Positions 62,409 through 64,000 of a stretch of DNA of 64,000 bases are shown here, one piece after another. Where the stretch lies: contig NZ_JAUFPN010000197.1 of assembly GCF_030409335.1 (NCBI RefSeq), positions 154,753-218,752 of the forward strand, written 5' to 3'. A program made the translations under genes and the position numbers. The notes beneath the pieces were generated by a model that worked only from the letters and a program-made list of their open reading frames with translations, was not told where the DNA came from and ran no database searches. Numbering within the stretch: the first letter of the stretch is position 1; each line of letters begins with the position of its first letter. Source of the DNA: Paeniroseomonas aquatica (GTDB lineage Bacteria > Pseudomonadota > Alphaproteobacteria > Acetobacterales > Acetobacteraceae).

Positions 62409-63638
62409 ATGGATGACGGCCTGACGCAGGATCAGCAGGCGTTGCTCGACCGTGCCCGTGCGGTGGCCGAGGCCGCCGCCGCCCAGGCGGCGGAGACCGA
62501 CCGGACCGAGCAGTATCCCTGGCCGATGGTCGCCCGCATGCGGGACGCCGGCCTGATGGGCCTGACCATTCCGCGCGAATGGGGCGGCCCCGGCCTGACC
62601 TATTTCGATGCCGCCCTGGTCATCGAGGAGCTTTCCAAGGCCTGCGCCGTCTGCGGCCGCATCGCGGTCGAGAGCAACATGGGGGCGCTCGGCGCCATCA
62701 TGGCCTATGGCACGGCGGCGCAGAAGCGCATCGCCGCCGACCTCGTCCTGGCCGGGGACAAGCCCGCCATCTGCATCACCGAACCGGGCGCCGGCTCGGC
62801 CGCGACCGAGATGGCGACCCGGGCCGACCGGCGCGGCGACGGCTGGGTCATCAACGGCGAGAAGCACTGGATCACGGGGGGAGGCATCTCCCGCCTGCAC
62901 CTGATCTTCGCCCGCGCCTTCGAGGACGGGCGGGAACTCGGCATCGGCGGCTTCCTGGTGGTCCGCAGCGGGGAGCGCGACCCGGCCGGGCTGGTGATCC
63001 ACCGCCGTATCCCCTCGATGGGGCTGAAGGGCATGCCGGAAGCGGAGATCCGTTTCCGGGACCTGCGTGTCGCGGACGACATGCTGCTCGCCCCGCCGGG
63101 CGGCTTCGCCCGGGGCTTCGGCAAGCTGATGGACGCCTACAACGGCCAGAGGGTCGGCGCCGCGACGGTCGCCCTCGGCCTCGGCGCCGGCGCCTATGAG
63201 CGGGCGCTGGACTTCGCCCGGACGCGCCATCAGTTCGGCCGGCCGATCGCCGAATTCCAGGGACTCGGCTGGATGCTGGCGGACATGTCGATCAGGCTGG
63301 AGGCCTCCCGCGCGCTGGTCTGGCGGGCCGCCCGCAGCGCCGGGCCGAACGGCTTCCCGGACCGGCTGGCCGCCGCCCAGGCCAAGGTGATGGCGGCCGA
63401 TGCCGCCATCGAGGTGACCAATGCCGCGTTGCAGGTCTGGGGCGCCGCCGGCTACAGCCGGGAGAATCCGATGGAGCGCATCCTGCGCGACGCCCGGATG
63501 TTCGCCATCGCCGGTGGCACCGCCCAGGTGCTGCGGACCCAGGTGGCGGAGCAGATCCTGGGGCGGAAGCTGCCGCAGACGCGGGACGGGTTCCTCCGTC
63601 AGGCCGCGGCGGATGCCGGGCGGCTGGCGGCGGATTGA
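62409..63638 (+). CDS. Acyl-CoA dehydrogenase family protein with Gly at the catalytic Glu position
   Basis: The 409-residue flavoprotein has MGLTIPREWGGPGLTYFDAA, ICITEPGAGSAATEMATRA, VINGEKHWITGGG, ARTRHQFGRPIAEFQGLGWM and NPMERILRDARMFAIAGGTA. In the last motif the usual EGT is GGT (Gly369), so the standard catalytic base is missing. Known family members without it include 3-sulfinopropionyl-CoA desulfinase, which removes sulfite and not hydrogen. That comparison is from memory and is only a lead. GGGGAGG lies 9 bases before ATG 62409. It follows oxyR by 31 bases in the same direction. Confidence 0.87.
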   Translation: MDDGLTQDQQALLDRARAVAEAAAAQAAETDRTEQYPWPMVARMRDAGLMGLTIPREWGGPGLTYFDAALVIEELSKACAVCGRIAVESNMGALGAIMAYGTAAQKRIAADLVLAGDKPAICITEPGAGSAATEMATRADRRGDGWVINGEKHWITGGGISRLHLIFARAFEDGRELGIGGFLVVRSGERDPAGLVIHRRIPSMGLKGMPEAEIRFRDLRVADDMLLAPPGGFARGFGKLMDAYNGQRVGAATVALGLGAGAYERALDFARTRHQFGRPIAEFQGLGWMLADMSIRLEASRALVWRAARSAGPNGFPDRLAAAQAKVMAADAAIEVTNAALQVWGAAGYSRENPMERILRDARMFAIAGGTAQVLRTQVAEQILGRKLPQTRDGFLRQAAADAGRLAAD

Positions 63639-63743
63639 GCCGCCCGTGATTGACTCGACGCCGGGCTTCGCCTATCCCCCGCCCTCCCCGACAGGTGCCC
63701 TCGCGCCCGCCGCAACCCTTTCGCCTATCAGTGAGTCCGCGTC

Positions 63744-63869
63744 ATGAAGATCCGCAACAGCCTCAAATCCGCCAAGACGCGCGACAAGAACTGCGTGGTC
63801 GTGCGCCGTCGCGGCCGCATCTACGTGCTGAACAAGAAGAACCCCCGCCTGAAGGCCCGCCAGGGCTGA
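63744..63869 (+). CDS. rpmJ: 50S ribosomal protein L36
   Basis: The 41-residue basic protein reads [20 protein letters not shown] then [20 protein letters not shown], ending in Gly. This is the zinc-free (C-minus) L36 variant common in alphaproteobacteria, since the four zinc cysteines are missing. It binds 23S rRNA. It stands alone, 105 bases after the acyl-CoA dehydrogenase gene, and is followed by two hairpins, the second an intrinsic terminator. Confidence 0.95.
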   Translation: MKIRNSLKSAKTRDKNCVVVRRRGRIYVLNKKNPRLKARQG

Positions 63870-63876
63870 TCCGCCG

Positions 63877-63894
63877 CCGGGCCGCGAGGCCCGG
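63877..63894 (+). other. Hairpin after rpmJ
   Basis: CCGGGCC-GCGA-GGCCCGG, a 7-bp stem with a GNRA-type tetraloop 8 bases after the rpmJ stop. No T-tract; probably a 3'-end stability element. Confidence 0.45.
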
Positions 63895-63918
63895 TGGTTC
63901 GGTGGTTGCGCGGGATGG

Positions 63919-63950
63919 AACCGCCGTGGCGCTGCCGCGGCGGTTTTTCT
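63919..63950 (+). terminator. Intrinsic terminator of rpmJ
   Basis: AACCGCCGTGG pairs with CCGCGGCGGTT (11 bp with one wobble) around a 5-base loop and runs directly into TTTTTCTT on the plus strand. Confidence 0.85.
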
Positions 63951-64000
63951 TATGGCGGGGCGCCTAGGTCCTGTGGACTCTAGGGATTCCCGGATTGGCC

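Overview
The window is 64 kb of very GC-rich (roughly 70%) DNA packed with genes on both strands. It reads as an ordinary chromosomal segment of an alphaproteobacterium, most likely Acetobacteraceae (Roseomonas-like). The grounds are an sdhCDAB operon with alphaproteobacterial subunits, an rpsU / def / COQ9 neighbourhood, a Bug-type tripartite-tricarboxylate binding protein, many CoA-transferase and hydantoinase genes, and an alphaproteobacterial-type small RNA. The taxonomic call is inference from gene content. I see no CRISPR array, insertion sequence, integrase, prophage or rRNA. One tRNA gene (Val, GAC) is present.

Layout. 0-4 kb: the 3' part of a CCA-adding enzyme, an MsbA-type ABC exporter, an EamA permease and a Gdx/SugE small multidrug-resistance protein. 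4-7.6 kb: sdhC-sdhD-sdhA-sdhB with a recognisable promoter. 7.7-20 kb: transport and catabolism, with a family 5 solute-binding protein, a Bug protein, two MFS permeases, a CaiB-type CoA-transferase, an enolase-superfamily enzyme, and a minus-strand operon of GST, metallo-beta-lactamase-fold hydrolase, carboxymuconolactone-decarboxylase-like protein and class V aminotransferase. 20-24.6 kb: rpsU, def, COQ9, an HpcH/HpaI aldolase, then an iron block (Fur-box-like site, ferric-binding protein, bfd, bfr). 24.6-28.5 kb: a sensor kinase whose N-terminus carries the complete ethylene-binding residue set of plant ETR1, its receiver partner, and an FbpB-type iron permease. 28.5-37.4 kb: flavin reductase, PAS-containing chemoreceptor, metallo-hydrolase, DUF35 plus SCPx-thiolase pair, diguanylate cyclase, tRNA-Val and N-formylglutamate amidohydrolase.

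37.4-41 kb: a strong candidate for an MmgR/suhB-type small RNA, followed by a CoA-transferase / acyl-CoA dehydrogenase operon with a divergent LysR regulator. 41-44.5 kb: an alkaline phosphatase without a Sec signal, and a thiamine-diphosphate enzyme. 44.7-58.3 kb: an amide/hydantoin utilisation region with D-aminoacylase, a Leu/Ile/Val-type binding protein, a serine hydrolase, HyuB, HyuA, an M20 carbamoylase, an SDR, a 2-hydroxyacid dehydrogenase and two exported metallo-hydrolases. 58.3-64 kb: a GGDEF-like/EAL phosphodiesterase, ahpD-ahpC with divergent oxyR, an acyl-CoA dehydrogenase and rpmJ.

The most notable signals are the ethylene-receptor-like histidine kinase inside an iron/heme-protein neighbourhood; the small-RNA gene with its own promoter, anti-Shine-Dalgarno motif, intrinsic terminator and a PhaR-like operator; a recurring arrangement in which a hairpin just upstream of a gene buries its ribosome binding site; and several enzymes whose usual catalytic residues are replaced (SDR, two acyl-CoA dehydrogenases, an enolase-superfamily enzyme and a thiolase/DUF35 pair). 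All readings come from inspection alone; no database search was run.
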